This document shows, piece after piece, positions 1 to 11,993 of a stretch of 64,000 nucleotides of DNA. Position 1 is the stretch's first letter. Every line of letters begins with the position of its first letter. Location of the stretch: contig JALGAS010000010.1 of NCBI GenBank assembly GCA_023078685.1, positions 1-64,000 of the forward strand, in the 5' to 3' direction. The notes beneath the pieces were generated by a model. The model did not search any database. It was not told the DNA's origin and worked only from the letters and a program-made list of their open reading frames with translations. The translations under genes were made by a program, and so were the position numbers. Source of the DNA: Neopestalotiopsis rosae (taxonomy: Eukaryota > Ascomycota > Sordariomycetes > Amphisphaeriales > Sporocadaceae).

Positions 1-894
1 TAGGTATTAGGTCATGGGGGCACTTCTCCATCTGCGTACAACAAATTACAATAAAACACTTATTGGATATAAATGCGATCTCTTAAGCTCCATTGTTGCC
101 GCAGTAGATAAAAACGTTTCTCACAACCTTTAATCGTCGCATTCTGGACCGACCTTTAAATACTTCTGCATGTCACTTTGACAACTTCTACCTGCCAAAA
201 TCATATGATACGCGTATTCCTGAAGATAAGCAGGTTCCCACTAAACAGACATATCACCCCTGTAATTAGTGGCTGCGGTTCCTGTGTAGTGCATCCTAGC
301 GGCGCAGGGCGCCAGAAGACGTAATTATGGCATTTTTAGCACCAATCAGCGCTCCCAGGCTCCAATACGCGTATTCCCACGGCCAGTATTACATGACCAG
401 AATACACGTATTCCCCATAATATGTGGCACATACTGTCCAGCCTACATCAAAGAATCTCACTCAGCCATCCGGTATCAAACTCGTCTGGTTCATATCTCT
501 GCCGATCCTGAATCCTTATTCGTCATTTCCGTATTCTTCCCACGTGGATTTCCACCTGCCATATGCAAAAGAAAAAGGCACGGCCCCTTGGCTCAGCTGG
601 AGCCATGGCCAATATGCCTGATCTACCATCTGTTGTTTGTGACTCCCTGGCCGTGGTTCCACATTGCAATACGCGCGATGAAAAAGGGTCTTCCTGGTTG
701 AGGCCAGCAAGGCTGCTAGGCATGTCAGAGGGAAGGATATGATTATAAAGTCTTGGCTGTCACATCTCACAGGATTTCTCTCTTATCCATCAGCATCAAC
801 AAACAATACTACGACAGGTCACTACACCTGGTAACTTACGCCTCCCAGAGTATTATACTTCTATAACCGAAGCGCCGTACCTTATTTTTCGACC
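1..894. other. Left-edge non-coding stretch
   Basis: No gene is supported here. Open frames of up to 124 codons overlap on both strands between about 327 and 770, with no recognisable domain. The short string CGTATTCC and variants recur between 200 and 540, including a small palindrome at about 364-374. The last few hundred bases are presumably the promoter and 5' leader of the membrane-protein gene that starts at 895. Confidence 0.5.
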
Positions 895-1812
895 ATGTCT
901 ACCGATCACTCCTTGCCGATAGCCATCTTGGCTATTGACATCCTGCTATCATTCCCAGCCATCTACAATATCTTCACACATGGCGTTCGACGTGGTGCAA
1001 TTATGGGATGGGCTTTCTTCTTCATATTCCTGACGTTGCGCATCATCTCCAGCGCACTGCAGCTCTCCGACTCCAACAGCGATACGGCATCGCTCGTCGC
1101 CAGTATCGGCTTGTCACCCTTACTGCTCTCGACACTGGGTCTCCTCCACGAGTCGTAAGTACTTTACCTCGAAACCCTCCACAAGTGAGTCCTTGTTGGA
1201 AAAAAAAAACCTTGATGTTGACTTGGGTCCCTCCCTTCTCCCAATTTTAGCCGATCCTACATTTTCGATCATCTCAACCACAAGACGGAGAAACTCTGGG
1301 TCCTCGTCCTGCACGTCCTCATCACCGGCGCGGTGGCCATGACGGCAGCCGGCGCCTCGGGCATGAGCCAGCCCGACGCGACCGACGAGATCCGCGCCAA
1401 GGACAAGAAGCTCGTCACGGTGGGCATGGTCGCACTGCTCATCAGCTGGGTGCTCATCACCCTCGTGGCCGCGACCTCGTTTTTTGCCCGGCCCTCCACC
1501 CGTGCTGCCGCCGCCCACTCAGACATCAAGCAGGGCAACCGGCTGCTGTACGCCGTCCTGTTTGCCCTGCCGTTCCTCGGCATCCGCGTCGTGGTCGGTC
1601 TGGTCTACTTTGCCACGCTGAACCAGGACCTCAGCCCCGTCAGCGGCACCCTGGGGTACAAGGTCGGCCTGGGCTTTATCGAGGAGCTGCTCATCTCCCT
1701 GGCCTATGTCGCGGTGGGCATCGTGACGAGGAATATTGGCAAGGAGGGAACGACGACGCGCCGGCCGCAAAAGGTCTCTAGCGAGGAGGCTGCTTGGGGT
1801 AGTCGTCGATGA
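895..1812 (+). CDS. Multi-pass fungal membrane protein (DUF7702-like)
   Basis: Two exons, 895-1154 and 1251-1812, joined by a 96-base intron with a GTAAGT donor and an AATTTTAG acceptor. The splice completes a Ser codon and keeps the frame, giving about 273 residues. The protein is mostly hydrophobic helices, about seven: several in exon 1, then segments around VLVLHVLITGAVAMTAAG, VGMVALLISWVLITLVAA, LLYAVLFALPFLGIRVVVG and LGFIEELLISLAYVAVGI. The tail is short, polar and arginine-rich. The pattern matches the fungal family of small integral membrane proteins now labelled DUF7702; its function is not known. Intron 1 has an A-run just after the donor region. I am sure it is a real gene and less sure of the family name. 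Confidence 0.85.
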
Positions 1813-3565
1813 GAGGAGAGTGACGACGGCTTTACTGCAAGAGAATGGGGATGATGGGATTCGGCCACGCAATGAATGGCCATGATTTAATTAGTTCTTT
1901 CTCCGTATACTACATATTCAGGTTCAATTCAGTTTCATACTCAGAGAAAAGTGGAACGGGTATTATTACCTGCGTACCTACATGCTGGCCGTTCTACAAA
2001 TTCTTGATGAAATTCGAAAGCCTTCTTCAGATTGAAGTTAAAGTTCGTAAAGGTAATCCGGATAGTTTCTAGAGGTCATGTTATGCAACACGCATGCACG
2101 TCTCATACAGCTTGGTCAATTGGAGATGGGCCGAAAGCTCGATGAAACGGAGGCTGCTGCACGCAGTACTTCAAGGTTATCGGCGGTTCAAGGCCCGAGA
2201 CCATGAGCACACCATGTAAGGTTATATCAACCAGTTTTGTACATGTGGTACCTCATCGCACAAGGTGCATGAGAAGTGCATACGAGCGTAATGTGTATTT
2301 GCTAATTCCTGTGCAGATGCTCAAGTTATGCAAATCTGTTCAACTGAGAACAAAGCACATGAGAGTCGGGTGCTACATTTATCGCCGTTGAGGGATATAT
2401 CTTCTACCGAAACAATCATGGCGGTTGTTGTCCCGGCGTATCCAATGCAGTACAAAGTGATTGTGCCTCTGGGTAAGGCTTGTGCGTACCTGTTATTTAC
2501 TCTAATGGACATCAATGTTGCACTGTTGGCGGCCATCAATACCCGCCCCTAGGTATCGAACGGGGCCCCACTTCCCCGCACTTTCCGGGGGCTTAGCTAG
2601 AAGGGCCCCGCTGCTGCAAGAGAACAATTGGAAAATCGACGGCGGGCCGCTGGTCGATTGAATTGAACTCCACATGATTGCTTGATGCTAGGATCATGGA
2701 CAGGGTGATTGGACTGTCCATCAGACCATTGAAGTGCCCATCTCGTGCCACCTTCGAGAGACGATAGAAGAAAGAAGAGGGATGTCAATCAAGTAGATAC
2801 TCGAGATGAGAGAGAGCACGCAAGTCTGGATGCGTTTTTGCACTTCTATCCCCTTGAAAAGAAGACGTTGCAACAAACCAGGCTACACGGGTTACAATTT
2901 CCCCCAGTGTCGTGTCCATGGTCTCCAAAGTGCTCGGTCATTTTCTCGCCGAGCCAATCACAACCTTGCCTTGTGCTCTGCTCGGCGTCATCCCATTCGT
3001 CCTCGATCCATGAACATCCTATTCTGCTACACACCCTCAAGCGCCAGTATATGTAGAAAGCCACTTGGGGGAGGAGCGGGGAGAGGGAGAGGAAGAGGGG
3101 AAGTCCAAGAGACCAAGCGCCTGATTGTGATGGATGACCTGTCGACTCTGCTGGTAATGGTGGTAGTAGTGGTAGTTATTCGGCTCGGGTGATGATTATG
3201 ACTTTTGGGTAATGTAGGTTTGGGGGAATTGGTGAAAGGGCAGGAAGGTAGAGTTCAGGGTCCATCCAATTCAACCAGCCCAGCCGTGCCAGCTTGCAAC
3301 TACTCCCCGCGTGGCGTTTTTTTTTATTTTTCTCTTTCTCGATTTGTTTTTCCACTCACTCTCTTGCTAGCATTTTTCTTGTCAGAGTTAAAATTCCTTA
3401 CAATTTGTTTTCAATCTGTTCTGGTGAGCAGTCGAGTCGCGAATGAATGACGGGTGATTGCCTCGACCGGCCCTTTCATCCGGGCAGTCAACTTCTATCG
3501 TGCTCCGTTGCCTCCCTACTCTTTTCTTCTGAGCATCAGTGCAGTAACTAGCTAGCGATTCAATC
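1813..3565. other. Intergenic region between membrane-protein gene and transhydrogenase
   Basis: About 1.75 kb without a convincing gene. A GC-rich segment at about 2540-2620 has two partly complementary GGGGCCC-type strings. The stretch from about 3300 to 3420 is T-rich and pyrimidine-rich, as is common in fungal promoters, and is probably part of the transhydrogenase promoter. Confidence 0.5.
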
Positions 3566-6500
3566 ATGATATGCCATCCGGTCCTGCGGCCAGCATTGGT
3601 CGCGAGCAGCGTCAGTTCACGCGCGACTGAACAGCTTGCCCGAGCTGCAACGTCGCGCATTTTAGGTTCGTCGATGCTCCAATCCCCATCCATGTCTACC
3701 TACATACCTATCCAGTAGCGGCCTCTTCACCCAGGCCGTTCATGCGTTGAATGCCTCTCTCCCACACACACTCACACACACACCTACCCGGGTTATTGTC
3801 GTCCTCCATCTGTGCTATAGGCAGTAAGCACCATCTATGTAATGTATACCTCGTACTAAAGCACGCCTCTTAGCCACACAACCAATCACGGGCCTCACCA
3901 TCTCATGCCAGCAGCAGAAGAAGCAATGGCACAGTACCGTAGTCAGGAAGCCCGTTGTGTTACCAGCGGCTGTCAAGCATGATCGCCGCCAACCTGCAGC
4001 ATCTGCAGCATCATCTCGGATCATCCCCACGACCGCCTACTCCACGGTTGTTGAGCCGCACTCAACGCCCTATGATGGCCTCACCGTCGGTGTTCCGCGT
4101 GAGACCTTTGCAAATGAACGCCGCGTGGCCCTGACCCCTCAGAATGTGACACTTTTGAAGAAGAAGGGCTTTGGCAAGGTCATTGTTGAGCGCGGCGCTG
4201 GAACGCTGGCTGACTTTCCCGACGAGGCCTATGAGAATGCAGGGGCCACGCTCGTCGAAGCTGGCAGTGTCTGGGCCGCGGCCGACATTATTCTCAAGGT
4301 CCGAGGACCGAACACTGCCGAGATTGATCGCATCAAAGAAGGCGCAACCGTCATCTCGTTCTTGCAGCCTGCCCAGAACCCGGACATTGTTCAGCGACTG
4401 GCTGCCCGTAATGTGACCTCGTTCGCAATGGACATGATTCCGCGCATCTCTCGTGCCCAGGTCTTTGATGCACTAAGTTCCATGGCGAACATTGCCGGTT
4501 ACAAGGCTGTTCTGGAAGCGTCCAACAATTTCGGGCGCTTCTTGACCGGTCAAGTCACTGCGGCTGGTAAAATCCCTCCTTGCAAGGTCCTTGTAATTGG
4601 CGCCGGCGTTGCTGGACTAAGTGCAATTGCCACGGCGCGGAGAATGGGAGCCATTGTCCGTGGATTCGATACGCGGTCTGCTGCCAGAGAACAAGTACAG
4701 TCGCTGGGTGCCGAGTTTGTTGAAGTTGAACTCCAGGAAGACGGTTCCGGTGCCGGAGGCTATGCCAAAGAAATGTCTCCCGAGTTCATCGCGGCTGAAA
4801 TGAAACTCTTTACGGAACAGGCTCGAGAGGTTGATATCATCATCACGACTGCTTTGATTCCTGGCAAGCCTGCCCCCAAGTTGATCACAAAGTCCATGGT
4901 AGAAATCATGAAGCCTGGTTCCGTCATCGTGGATCTGGCTGCTGAGGCTGGTGGTAATTGCGAAAAGACTGAAGCCGGAAAATTGGTCACGCACAATGGT
5001 GTCAAGATTATTGGTAAGTCCAAAGATTCATTGGTGGTTTTGCACAGCGCCAGTAACACTTTCCAGGCTACACTGATCTTCCTTCTCGTCTTCCTACGCA
5101 ATCTTCGACACTCTACTCCAACAACATTGTCAAATTTCTCCTGTCCATGGCACCAAAGGAAAAATCCTATGGAATCGACTTTTCAGACGAGGTCGTACGA
5201 GGTGCCATCGTAACAATGAATGGCGAAGCTATCCCTGTTGCTCCTCGACCTGCTCCTCCGCCAGCACCAGCAGCGAAGCCTACAGCGACAGTCGAGGAAG
5301 TGATTGCGATCACCCCCTTCCAAAAGACCACAAGGGAAGTTGCAACGGTCACTGCTGGAATGGGAACCGCTTTGGCTCTTGGTAAAATGACCGGTCCGCT
5401 CTTCATGGGGAATACTTTTACCTTTGCTCTAGCCTCGCTCATTGGATATCGAGTGGTCTGGGGAGTGACGCCCGCTCTTCACTCACCTCTCATGAGTGTC
5501 ACGAACGCCATATCTGGTAAGTTTTGTATCCTGCTCTTTCTCAATACACGACTAACGTTTGTAAGGAATGGTTGGTGTTGGTGGATTCTTTGTCATGGGA
5601 GGCGGTTATCTCCCTGAAACATTCCCCCAGGCACTCGGTGCTATATCTGTACTCTTGGCGTTCGTTAATGTTTCTGGTGGATTTGTTCTTACCAAGCGCA
5701 TGCTCGACATGTTTAAACGTGAGGGCCCACCATGATATCTTTGTACTATCTCCGCTTACAATTACCAGGTCCTACTGATCCGCCGGAGTTTCCATGGCTC
5801 TATGCTGTCCCGGCCGCACTGTTTGGAGGAGGCTTCCTAGCTGCTGCTTCTACAGGCGCTGCCGGGCTGGTACAAGCCGGATATCTCGTGAGCTCGGTCT
5901 TGTGTATCAGCTCCATCTCTGGACTGGCAACTCAAGCGACAGCCCGCATGGGTAATATTCTTGGTATACTTGGTGTTGGTAGTGGTATCCTTGCCTCCCT
6001 ACTTGCCGTCGGTTTCTCGCCAGAGGTGTTGACACAGTTCGGCGCGCTTGCTACCATTGGCTCCATTGTCGGCTTCGTTATTGGTCGTCGGATCATACCC
6101 ACTGACCTGCCTCAGACCGTGGCAGCTCTTCATTCCGTGGTTGGTTTGGCTGCCGTACTCACAAGCATCGGAAGTGTCATGGGCGGTTTGGACCACATAA
6201 CGACCCTTCATCTTGTCACTGCATACCTGGGAGTACTCATTGGTGGTATTACCTTCACTGGCTCCATCGTTGCATTCTTGAAGCTGGCCGGAAAGATGTC
6301 ATCACGGCCGCTACGCCTCCCCGGGCGTCATTTGATCAATTCCGGAATGTTGGCTGGAAACTTCGCGACAATGGGTGCGTTTGTCACCATGGCACCTGGT
6401 TCACCCATGATTGCCGCACTTGCCCTGAGTGCTAATACCATATTGTCCTTTGCCAAGGGCTTTACAACAACAGCTGGTATCGGAGGTGCAGACATGCCTG

Positions 6501-7363
6501 TCGTCATTACAGTTTTGAATGCCTATAGTGGCTTCGCACTCGTGGCCGAGGGCTTCATGCTCGACAATCCTCTACTGACCACGATTGGCGCCCTGATAGG
6601 CGTGTCTGGTTCGATTCTGTCATATATCATGTGTGTCGCCATGAACCGGTCTTTGACTAATGTGCTCTTTGGCGGCATATCGGCGCCTGCAGAGACAGAG
6701 TACAAGGTGGAAGGAGTGATTACTCAGACGAATGTTGATGAGACTGCTGAGGCATTGACAAATTCCGAAAGTGTTATCATCGTGGTCGGCTATGGCATGG
6801 CGGTAGCAAAGGCGCAATATGCCCTCAGCGAGATTGTCAACACATTGCGATCCAAGAATATCAATGTCCGGTTTGCCATTCACCCGGTCGCTGGCCGCAT
6901 GCCTGGGCAATGCAACGTTTTGCTGGCCGAAGCCAGTGTTCCATATGATATTGTGCTCGAGATGGACGAGATCAACGATGACTTCCCTGATACAGATCTG
7001 GTCATGGTTATTGGAGCTAACGATACGGTCAATCCTATTGCTCTCGAGCCAAACAGTCCAATTGCTGGAATGCCAGTGCTTCACGCTTGGAAGGCGAAAC
7101 AAGTTATAGTGATGAAGCGGGGCATGGCTTCAGGCTACGGTAAGAAGACATCCCAACTTTTTGTTTTGCAGTCCGATGTTTTACTGACTAGACGAATTCA
7201 GCCGATGTCCCGAATCCCATGTTCTACATGCCTGGAACCAAGATGCTGTTTGGTGATGCCAAGGTGACTTGTGACGGTGAGTGTCTGATTAGCCTCATAC
7301 CCTATGACCGATACTGATGATTTATTTGTAGCAATCAAAGCGGCGATCGAGTCTCGGACTTAG
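3566..7363 (+). CDS. Mitochondrial proton-translocating NAD(P) transhydrogenase
   Basis: Inner-membrane enzyme that moves hydride between NADH and NADP+ coupled to proton flow. Seven exons: 3566-3665, 3874-5013, 5067-5516, 5566-5718, 5769-7139, 7202-7276, 7332-7363; the sum is 3321 bases, 1106 residues, all junctions in frame. Exon 1 supplies an Arg/Ala/Ser-rich N-terminus ([15 protein letters not shown]) that looks like a mitochondrial presequence; the frame of exon 2 has no ATG, so this upstream exon is needed. Domain I begins near residue 104 (TVGVPRETF), with the NAD-binding GAGVAGLSA loop near 275. A Pro/Ala linker and about a dozen membrane helices follow. The NADP-binding domain III ([30 protein letters not shown]) starts near 950. 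The order alpha then beta in one chain is the usual fungal and animal arrangement. Confidence 0.95.
3666..3873 (+). other. Long first intron of the transhydrogenase gene
   Basis: A 208-base intron, several times longer than the others in the gene. It has a GTTCGT donor, a clear TACTAA branch site about 16 bases before the TTAG acceptor, and a CA dinucleotide run at about 3763-3783. Joining 3665 to 3874 turns the split codon into GCC and enters the long frame of exon 2. Confidence 0.75.
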
Positions 7364-9752
7364 GGACAAGTGGAAAGTAGACAGATGCATCCTCTGCAGG
7401 CATATTGGGTTGGCGCAGTGCATGCAATCTATCTAGACACTCGGGTGTAGGCTGTGTTCTAAAGTTTTGTCTCTGGCAATTATCTATCTATAGTACCTAT
7501 TTAGATTGCCTTGTTCTGACTATGAATAGACATGGACCATTGTTTGTCGTTGTATAGGTATGCGTCCTGGCTGGGGTTCAGGATCCCTATCCAGCTGGGT
7601 GCATTTTTATCTGCGTTTGATGAGTTGTCGCGATATTGAGTTTAATCATTAGTTTCACTCGATATTGAATGTTCTCGGACCAACGTCATTTCTTCTGAAA
7701 TGGCCTGCGCATGGGTCAATTGATAGATAAGGATACCTATCCAATAGAAAAGCAAAAGGACACGACTGAAAAAAAAGCGTTTATTCAGTCCAGCGGCTTG
7801 GCTTTACCCCCAAAAAGTCATGCCCAGATGTAGAAATGAAAATGAATCGCGGGCTCGGAGCTTCGGACTTGATTGCGAGACTGCAATGAGCACACTTCAG
7901 AAGTTCAGCCTGGATCGTGACTCAGATGATGGGCAGGAACGGAAGCCGTGCCAAGTGCCAGAACGGCGCGATGGAGACGGGATACGCGCTGTCTGCCATG
8001 GTGTGCGTTTTTTGCATCAACCGGTTTGACCGGTCGCGGCAGATTTCTTCTTTTGGCACCAGACGGTCGTTGTGCTGCGCTGACGGGCCGCTAGAAGGTG
8101 CAATCGCGCGGGATGACGATGCTGGCTGACGGACACCAAAGGCACTCGTCTGACAGGCTAATGACTTACCATCACTCCGCGTAATTTAAATCGACACTTC
8201 AACTCCCGGGGCCATGTGAGGAGAGAGAATGAATGGGTGCGAAAAGGGAGTTTTGCAAGACAGCGGGACGGAAATAGCATATCAATAAAACGCGCAACTG
8301 TTCGTATGATGCCACGCAAAACTGTTCATCACCAAAGACAGGGTGTGTCTCGCCTGATCACCGACAGACACCAGATTAAGTTGACAAGAAAGAGATGCCG
8401 CGTTCGTGACAAGATGGGAGAGACATTGGAGACAGCTCCTTGGCTGCTTGGCTCTCTCTGCCTGCCGAAGTGCCACTAAGTGCGCGCCACCCGCAGCGCC
8501 GCTGATCCCACTTTTGTGGACAGTTGTTCTACTACTGTAGTACTGCTGTTCTAAGGGGGGAAAAAAAGAACTTCAATCCAGAACAAATGGTGGGTTGAGG
8601 AAAAGCAGATACCCCCTTCTTGGCACTCTTGTGCTCAGATCAGGTACATGACATTCCAGACTCGGATTCTCCTCTTCTTCTTCTTCTATTTTAGAGTTCG
8701 GTGCCTTGTCAGCCAAACAGCTCGGACCCGTCAACGGTCAGATACGACATGCGCTTGCTTGGTAACATAGTAGGCGTGCATCAGTGGGTGAAGAAAAATG
8801 CACGCTGCAGCCCTGGCCTTGTTTCGAGATGAATGCGTTGTCTCTCGGTTCAGCACGTTCAGACTCCATAATACAACACCTTGTTTTCTGCGCGCGATTG
8901 ATTCGGCATAACAGTGGGCATTGGAAAAGACCGAACGTCTTTTGTTTTTTTCGTTTTCCTAAATTTGAGGGAAACGAGAACAAGAAAGAAATGAATTATA
9001 TTGTATGGATCCTCCTTTGGCCCAAGAATACGGGAAGGAGAGATGCATGAGAGGATCCCTTTCAAACAAATGCCAAATCTCAAAATACGGGGGAAAGCTG
9101 TGATAAGAATTGGCAATTGCAGTGTGCACAATCCACTGCTGGGGTGTGGTATGTATCCATTCATTCTGCCCTGCGCCCCCCTCAAGGACCCTCTGTAGAT
9201 AGTGAGTGCTATGCCTATTTTGGCATATGCGCTGGACCCAGAATCGGAACATGTGCTTTCTCCCATTCGGGTGTCTGACTCGAAGAAACCACCAAGAAAA
9301 AAGTAGAAAAGGGATCATCAAACAAACGCGAGAAAAACCAAAAACAGAAATGCCGCCGCGGCCGTTTAACCGAAAGCCAAGAGATATTCAAGTTCAACTT
9401 GTTCTCGTTTTCCCACTCAATCGGGCAAACGAGCACAGGTGGGCGCCAACCTTTGGACAAGCGCGCGCATGGCAAGCATGGCCTTTGCCCGTTTTGATGG
9501 CAGTAATGCGAGAGCCTGACTTGCATGCCGGGGCCGGCGGGTATGTGGGCGGCAACTTGGCAAGTGGGTTGCTTGGTTGTGGGTTGTCGGTTTGTTTGGA
9601 AAAAGTCTAACGATGGCCTCTCGTTCACGCATGGCTAGCATCTATGACGATACTTTTGTTTTTTTCTTTGCTGTTCATGCTTGAAGCGCTATAGTAGGAG
9701 CATTACATACTAGACACCTCACCTCGCCTTTGCCGCCGTGGGTCTTCTTCCT

Positions 9753-9772
9753 AAAAAAAAAAAAAAAAAAAA
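9753..9772. repeat. Poly-A tract
   Basis: Twenty consecutive A residues in the long intergenic region before tyrosinase, with a second A-run at about 9803. Could be the tail scar of a retroposed sequence or simple slippage; nothing next to it looks like a retroelement. Confidence 0.7.
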
Positions 9773-11510
9773 GTAAACTGCCGGCGTCTTATCGTCTTTT
9801 AGAAAAAAAACTTTTTGAGCCTGATTGACGTTTTTACTTGACATGATGTCTCTGCGCGGAACCCGAGCAAGCCAGCAAACCAGCAGCTAGCTGCAGGGGG
9901 CGATTTCAGGTCGCTTCAACCTTATCCTCGCCCTTAATCGCAGTGTCCCCACGCAGCATGTTGCATGTTTTTCGGCGCAGGTACAGACATTTTTTTAAGG
10001 GCATGCAGATGCAGCAAAGTGGTCTCAGCCAATTGACTATCTTGCATCTAACTCAAAAAGAAGAAATGACAGCACGGAGAGAAGAGAGAGGAAGAGAGAG
10101 ACAAAATGAAGAGCAGAGATATTGTTACGTTACTGCTTCGGAGTTCGGAGCGTATGAGCGAGGCATTAAACAGGGGATACTGTGAACACTGAACAGAATA
10201 CTGCCATTGGTGTGTACTACTTACACTCCAGTCCTTTTGGTTGAGATACACCAAATAGTCGGCGCGTTGTTTCCTGCAGCTCAGTTGCACAATGCTCTGC
10301 TTACTGTGAGTATGTCACTGCAGGCTGTTATTTCCACGCCATCCATCATACTGCATGTAGTTCGCCTATAGGATCACCACAGTGGACGGACAACTGGTTG
10401 GCCCAGAGAGCGAGCCAGCCGAGGGGGACGACCAAAAAAGAATCATTCGACAATAATAACAACCAAAATCTCCGAGGACCCAAGGCCCAGGCTGAGGGAA
10501 AATCCATTCGTCAATTAACCAGAGTCAAGAGTACACAAGAGTAGACCAGCTCTGCTGTTCGTATTTGGCAGTTCGTATTGACACCCCCTGTCCCGACAGT
10601 AGTACCACCCATCAGCACACATCAAAGAAAAAATCATATCCATTTCTTTCCCCTCTCCCCCAAGCCACCAGCCTCATTCGGGCATTAGTTTCGCTTCTTT
10701 ATGCTTCACTTTACGACTCGTGATTGGTCGCGCTTCAGGTAACCTTACTTTCTACCACTAAGGAGACCAGGATTCTCCCAAAAGATGAAGTCTTGGTCGA
10801 TCCGATCTGCATGTGGTTTAGCCAGGCACCGCTAACTGACCCTGGGCCCCTGCTTTTCCTGCTATCCTGTCCTATCCTGTATCGTTCATCAACTCCTCAC
10901 GAACCGAAAGCCCTGAGCTGAGTGATGAGGTACTGTGTTTACTGTAGTAGTCGCTGTAGTTAGTCTCTGCTGTCACTACTGCTCCGTGTCTCTGTCTCCC
11001 ACTCGCTCTATTGTTGCTGTCTCTCTGACCTCACGCGCATACTCTCACGCTCTCTGATCATTGCTCAATTCATCCCTTTTACCGCCGCAGCCCAGAATAG
11101 ACAGAGAGACAGACAGTCAGTCAACAACCGCCCATCATATCATTGCACATGACTCCTCATTGTCCCCATCATCATCATCAGCGGCATCTTTCATCCACGC
11201 CCCTCAGCTACATATCTCGCTAATCCCATACCTACCGTAAAGTAATGTACTTCGTACAGCTAAATGACTATTCAAAAGTGCTAATACTCCATATCCTCTC
11301 CGCTATCCACACCCACCACACCAAATGCTCACTGCGCATCACCTGTCACGGATGATGCATGGCGTCTGCATGGCCCAATTCAAGCGCGAAGCCATGTTCC
11401 GTAAGATAGATTGACAATCTTCCACTTCATGTGGACCAGAGCGTCGGGCTAGTATTGACCAGTCTCAACGCCTCCTACTCCTCCTCATCCACCCTACACC
11501 CTACCCCCCC

Positions 11511-11675
11511 ATGTTCAACGTCGCTCGAACCCCCTGGTCCTTCGTCGGCCTGGTCGGCCTAGGCTGGGCATACCCTGGGTCAGCGGCGTTGGCGGTGACC
11601 CTCTTTCATACTATCGTGCTTGTGGTCCTTGTAGTCCTTGTGGCTCCTTGGCCCTTCCCCCGATCGGTAAGCTAA
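11511..11675 (+). CDS. Possible 54-residue hydrophobic peptide
   Basis: An ATG-initiated frame of 54 codons plus stop in the long region before tyrosinase. The product would have two hydrophobic stretches (WSFVGLVGLGWAYPG and TIVLVVLVVLVAPW), like a small membrane peptide. It lies 320 bases upstream of the tyrosinase ATG, so it could equally be a leader frame in a long 5' UTR. GTAAGC overlaps its last codons, so it might also be a first exon. No family is recognised and it may be chance. Confidence 0.2.
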   Translation: MFNVARTPWSFVGLVGLGWAYPGSAALAVTLFHTIVLVVLVVLVAPWPFPRSVS

Positions 11676-11993
11676 GCCGCAGAACCAGTCCTCTCCCTTA
11701 TAATAGAAAAATATACCCGCCCGCATACGTCGTTTTTTACCTGTTTGTTTTCTTCAACACAAGTTCAAACTCCCCGTGGCGATCTTTATCATTTTCGCCT
11801 TCCGCTCGTTAGCCCAACCCTTGCCTCTTGTGTAGCCGCCCTTCCTGCACGCTCTCACTTGGCGATCTTATAATAGATCTTAAAAAGGTTTTATTTTCCT
11901 TCTTATAAGAGAGACCGTCCGTGTATACTCCATCAGAGAGGCAAACCTATTCCGATATATCAAGTTGGGAAGAAAGAATCACAGAACGGAAAC

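Larger units (their letters stand above)
7364..11993. other. Long gene-poor region before tyrosinase
   Basis: About 4.6 kb with no recognised gene apart from one tiny hydrophobic frame listed separately. Features seen: a run of 20 A at 9753-9772, pyrimidine-rich and CTC/CAT-rich tracts from 10900 to 11500, and TATA-like strings (TTATAATAG) at about 11699 and 11867. The last of these lies about 125 bases before the tyrosinase ATG and may be its core promoter. Open frames on both strands at 9200-9640 overlap each other and have no domain. Confidence 0.5.

Noticed and set aside
2540..2620. tRNA-like string (ATCGAAC near GC-rich arms)
   Set aside because: Only a partial B-box match. No convincing A-box, anticodon arm or 7-bp acceptor stem could be paired.
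3665..3873. Possible second stwintron in transhydrogenase intron 1 (CAG followed by TAAGCA)
   Set aside because: Read as nested, the outer splice would start at 3665 and put exon 2 in the wrong phase with an early stop. A single intron from 3666 to 3873 gives the correct frame.
9206..9628. Overlapping open frames on both strands of about 135 codons
   Set aside because: No domain, no splice-consistent extension, and mirror frames on opposite strands; looks like chance.
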